From Magnetospirillum sp. (GTDB lineage Bacteria > Pseudomonadota > Alphaproteobacteria > Rhodospirillales > Magnetospirillaceae): DNA of 10,000 nucleotides. Positions 8,031-10,000 of the stretch are shown piece by piece. The first letter of the stretch is position 1. Every line of letters begins with the position of its first letter. The stretch covers positions 1-10,000 of the forward strand of contig JAIWOG010000095.1 in the NCBI GenBank assembly GCA_020217035.1. The letters are read 5' to 3'. The position numbers and the translations under genes were made by a program. The notes beneath the pieces are model-generated. The model made no database searches, was not told the DNA's origin, and saw only the letters and a program-made list of their open reading frames with translations.

Positions 8031-8961
8031 TCTTGTCATCCTTCTGACGGGGCAAAGGCAATTCGTCCATCAAACGCCGTCCACTGGACAGCATGCGGCG
8101 AAACAGCATATCGACGACCTTCTGTTGCTCTATATTCCGCGGTTCCGCAAACACCCCGGTACCACCGGTCAACATCACATCGCCGTCACGATAGGTCTGG
8201 AAATAGGCCGAGACCGAGGACTCATCCTCTTCCACTTTGACCACCGCGACTTGATCATTCCACAGGCGCCCATGGGAACGCACAGCTTCGCCATTAGCGT
8301 GGCGCAGGGGATCGATGGTGATCTCGACCCGCTTGCGATGGGATGAACCGCTGATGATTTGTTGCGGCACTTTGGTGCTGGCAACCTGGCTGGCGGCATC
8401 GCCATCCTTGCGCCCAGTCTTCCCCGCCGCCTTTCCAGCCATTTTCGCCGAGCCCTTAAAGCCGGTCATTCCGCCTTCCATGGCGGTTTCGGCCGAAAAT
8501 TCACCACTGGCTTCACCCTGTCGTTCACTTTGGCGTGCCGTGGTGACGCTGATCTCCACCTCGACGCTGGTCGGCTTGTGGCAATTCAAGCCGCTATTCA
8601 AGCTGCGCGGGACGTAGGAACAACCCTGGAATTCCAACACCACCTTGCCGCCATGGGCGATCAGGTCCGCACGGTCACCATTGGGGGCGGGTAACGAGCA
8701 ATCCATCAGGGAAATTTCGGCATGAACACCATGCTGATTGTTGGGGGCTTGGTTGCGATCCAGCACGATGCTTGCAAGCTTGCCGATAGCCTCGGCCGCC
8801 ATGCCATCCAGTTCACAATCTGTCGGCAAGGCTGTGTCACAGGCAGCTTCCACAGCCGTCTCGGCTTGAACAACCGGCAGGTTGTTCGCCGTTTCATCTG
8901 CAACGGCGTCAGCTTTCGCTGACGGTTTCTTAGACTTGAAGGGATTGAAAGATCGCGCCAT
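8023..8961 (-). CDS. Hypothetical protein, 312 residues, partner gene of the TPR protein
   Basis: I do not recognise this protein. The N-terminus (MARSFNPFKSKKPSAKADAV) is basic and probably disordered; there is no signal peptide or membrane helix, so a cytoplasmic place is likely. Residues 100-140 look beta-rich (GGKVVLEFQG, SVEVEISVT). Residues 160-190 are a Gly/Ala/Lys-rich flexible stretch. Residues 208-260 are again beta-like (KRVEITIDP, VAVVKVEED, VSAYFQTYRDGDVML), and the last 35 are helical and charged. There are five cysteines (41, 49, 88, 114, 127), without an obvious zinc-finger spacing. I chose ATG 8961 because GGAGGT lies 5 nt upstream; the open frame extends 17 codons further without a ribosome site. 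It is 52 bp after the ftsB-like gene and overlaps the TPR gene by 8 bp. Composition is close to the genomic background, unlike its partner. No function is proposed. Confidence 0.82.
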   Translation of the reverse strand: MARSFNPFKSKKPSAKADAVADETANNLPVVQAETAVEAACDTALPTDCELDGMAAEAIGKLASIVLDRNQAPNNQHGVHAEISLMDCSLPAPNGDRADLIAHGGKVVLEFQGCSYVPRSLNSGLNCHKPTSVEVEISVTTARQSERQGEASGEFSAETAMEGGMTGFKGSAKMAGKAAGKTGRKDGDAASQVASTKVPQQIISGSSHRKRVEITIDPLRHANGEAVRSHGRLWNDQVAVVKVEEDESSVSAYFQTYRDGDVMLTGGTGVFAEPRNIEQQKVVDMLFRRMLSSGRRLMDELPLPRQKDDKNG

Positions 8962-8966
8962 GCCAC

Positions 8967-8972
8967 ACCTCC
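8967..8972 (-). promoter_or_regulatory. Ribosome binding site GGAGGT deciding the start at 8961
   Basis: GGAGGT lies 5 nt before ATG 8961 on the minus strand. It is the strongest ribosome site near this gene and argues against starts further upstream in the open frame. Confidence 0.8.
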
Positions 8973-9013
8973 GCCCGCAAGGGTAGCGAAAGGCACGGAA
9001 CACAGCAACCACC

Positions 9014-9319
9014 CTACTTGCCGAAGATCACCACCTCGTCGGCGCGACCCATGTTCAGCATGGCCCGCGCCCGCTCTTCCAGCATGTCGGGATCCAGGTG
9101 GTCGGGACGCAACAACAGGACGCGGTGTTCCAGGGACTGGCGCTCGGTGGTGACGATGGCCAACTGCATCTCGGCAGCCAGGATTTCCTTGTCCAGGCGC
9201 AGCCAGGCCAAGACGCCGCGTTCGCCTTCCACCGTGTGGTAGGCGAAATAAGCCAGAGCACCAACCCCGAACAGGGGGCCCATGACATGGCGCAGACGTC
9301 TTTTGAGTTCCGTTAACAT
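9014..9319 (-). CDS. ftsB: Septum formation initiator, FtsB/DivIC-type
   Basis: This 101-residue bitopic inner-membrane protein is expected to act in the divisome, where FtsB with FtsL and FtsQ links early division proteins to septal wall synthesis. It has a short basic cytoplasmic tail (KRRLRH, residues 6-11), one membrane helix (about 14-30, GPLFGVGALAYFAY) and a periplasmic coiled-coil stretch (about 40-70, LDKEILAAEMQLAIVTTERQ). A C-terminal LRPDHLDPDMLEERAR leads into MGRADEVVIFG. Length and layout fit the DivIC/FtsB family, and its place next to eno is the usual one in proteobacteria. The ATG at 9319 has no good Shine-Dalgarno (CATCCTCTTC just before it); a later ATG at codon 13 would remove the basic tail, so I keep 9319. 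The upstream region carries a dense group of GANTC sites. The gene symbol follows family and context; sequence similarity within this family is low. Confidence 0.88.
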   Translation of the reverse strand: MLTELKRRLRHVMGPLFGVGALAYFAYHTVEGERGVLAWLRLDKEILAAEMQLAIVTTERQSLEHRVLLLRPDHLDPDMLEERARAMLNMGRADEVVIFGK

Positions 9320-9574
9320 GAAGAGGATGGAATCACAGGCAGATTCGTAACGTCAACAGGATGTGAATAGTTTGATTCATTTTCTTGAATCAATCGTCAC
9401 TTCTGTGGCGAAAAAGACTCACTTTTCCATCCGTTCGCAAGAACGGCAGGAGAACGTAGCACAGCTTGGTTAACTGGCCGTTAGTATGCGGAGTTTTCAT
9501 AAAATCCAAAGTAAAATACCCATACTGCATTTGATTCCCATTTGTTCTTCGACACACAAGGACTTGGAATCGAA
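9320..9574. promoter_or_regulatory. Intergenic region between eno terminator and ftsB, rich in GANTC
   Basis: This 255-bp stretch has no credible gene and is AT-richer than the flanks, mainly at 9360-9420 and 9480-9545. It holds GANTC pentamers at 9330, 9342, 9374, 9387, 9416, 9533 and 9567 (the last reaching into the eno side). It also has the inverted repeat at 9372-9393 and a small hairpin CCGTTC-GCAA-GAACGG (9431-9446). It most likely contains the ftsB promoter. I could not pick a convincing -35/-10 pair; TTGATT with TATTCA 18 nt later on the minus strand is the best I see, and it is weak. Confidence 0.55.
9372..9393. repeat. Inverted repeat TTGATTCA-N6-TGAATCAA upstream of ftsB
   Basis: Two perfect 8-bp arms (9372-9379 and 9386-9393) flank 6 bp, 53 nt or more upstream of the ftsB start. 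Each arm contains one GANTC site. It could be an operator. It is not a standard FNR site, because the TTGAT and ATCAA halves are 12 bp apart rather than 4. Confidence 0.5.
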
Positions 9575-9600
9575 AACGGCCGGGGAAAACCCCGGCCGTT
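9575..9600 (-). terminator. Rho-independent terminator after eno
   Basis: A perfect 11-bp stem (AACGGCCGGGG at 9575-9585, CCCCGGCCGTT at 9590-9600) closes a loop that reads TTTT on the minus strand. The stem runs into TTTTCG. It lies 23 nt after the enolase stop, so ftsB probably needs its own promoter downstream. Confidence 0.88.
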
Positions 9601-9623
9601 CGTCATAATCGTGAAGCGGGTGA

Positions 9624-10000
<377 letters not shown>

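Noticed and set aside
9372..9393. FNR-type operator
   Set aside because: The half sites TTGAT and ATCAA are 12 bp apart, not the 4 bp that FNR sites need.

Overview
The window looks like chromosomal DNA of a GC-rich alphaproteobacterium, most likely a Rhodospirillales member such as Magnetospirillum or a relative. The basis is the layout eno - ftsB-like gene - pdhA - pdhB (with a lipoyl domain) - pdhC - lpd, which is typical of alphaproteobacteria, plus high third-position GC and many GANTC sites near a cell-division gene. The genus is an inference from memory and was not searched. Every gene I can support lies on the minus strand, so the window reads from right to left.

Right edge (9320-10000): the C-terminal third of enolase, its hairpin terminator, and a 255-bp AT-richer intergenic stretch with seven GANTC motifs and a 22-bp inverted repeat. 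This leads into a small FtsB/DivIC-type septum protein (9014-9319).

Middle (6387-8961): two genes of unknown function overlapping by 8 bp. The first encodes a 312-residue protein I do not recognise. The second encodes a 547-residue protein with a short pentapeptide-like N-terminal stretch and at least eight near-regular 35-residue TPR-like repeats. The repeat block is much poorer in GC than everything around it. A strong hairpin terminator follows the stop at once. In the gene order I recall for alphaproteobacteria, ftsB is followed directly by pdhA, so this pair looks like an accessory insertion.

Left part (1-6356): a 240-bp promoter region, then a tight operon pdhA - pdhB - pdhC - orfA - orfB - lpd. 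It encodes all components of the pyruvate dehydrogenase complex: E1 alpha, E1 beta with an N-terminal lipoyl domain, E2 and E3 (cut by the left edge). With enolase upstream, the region covers late glycolysis and entry into the TCA cycle. Between E2 and E3 sit two small uncharacterised genes (1796-2425 and 1348-1815). Their products share two ordered motifs and appear to be diverged paralogues.

The points most worth a second look are the GANTC cluster upstream of the ftsB-like gene, the pentapeptide/TPR cassette with its compositional mosaic, and the paralogous pair buried in the pdh operon. I found no tRNA, rRNA, CRISPR array, transposase or phage gene.
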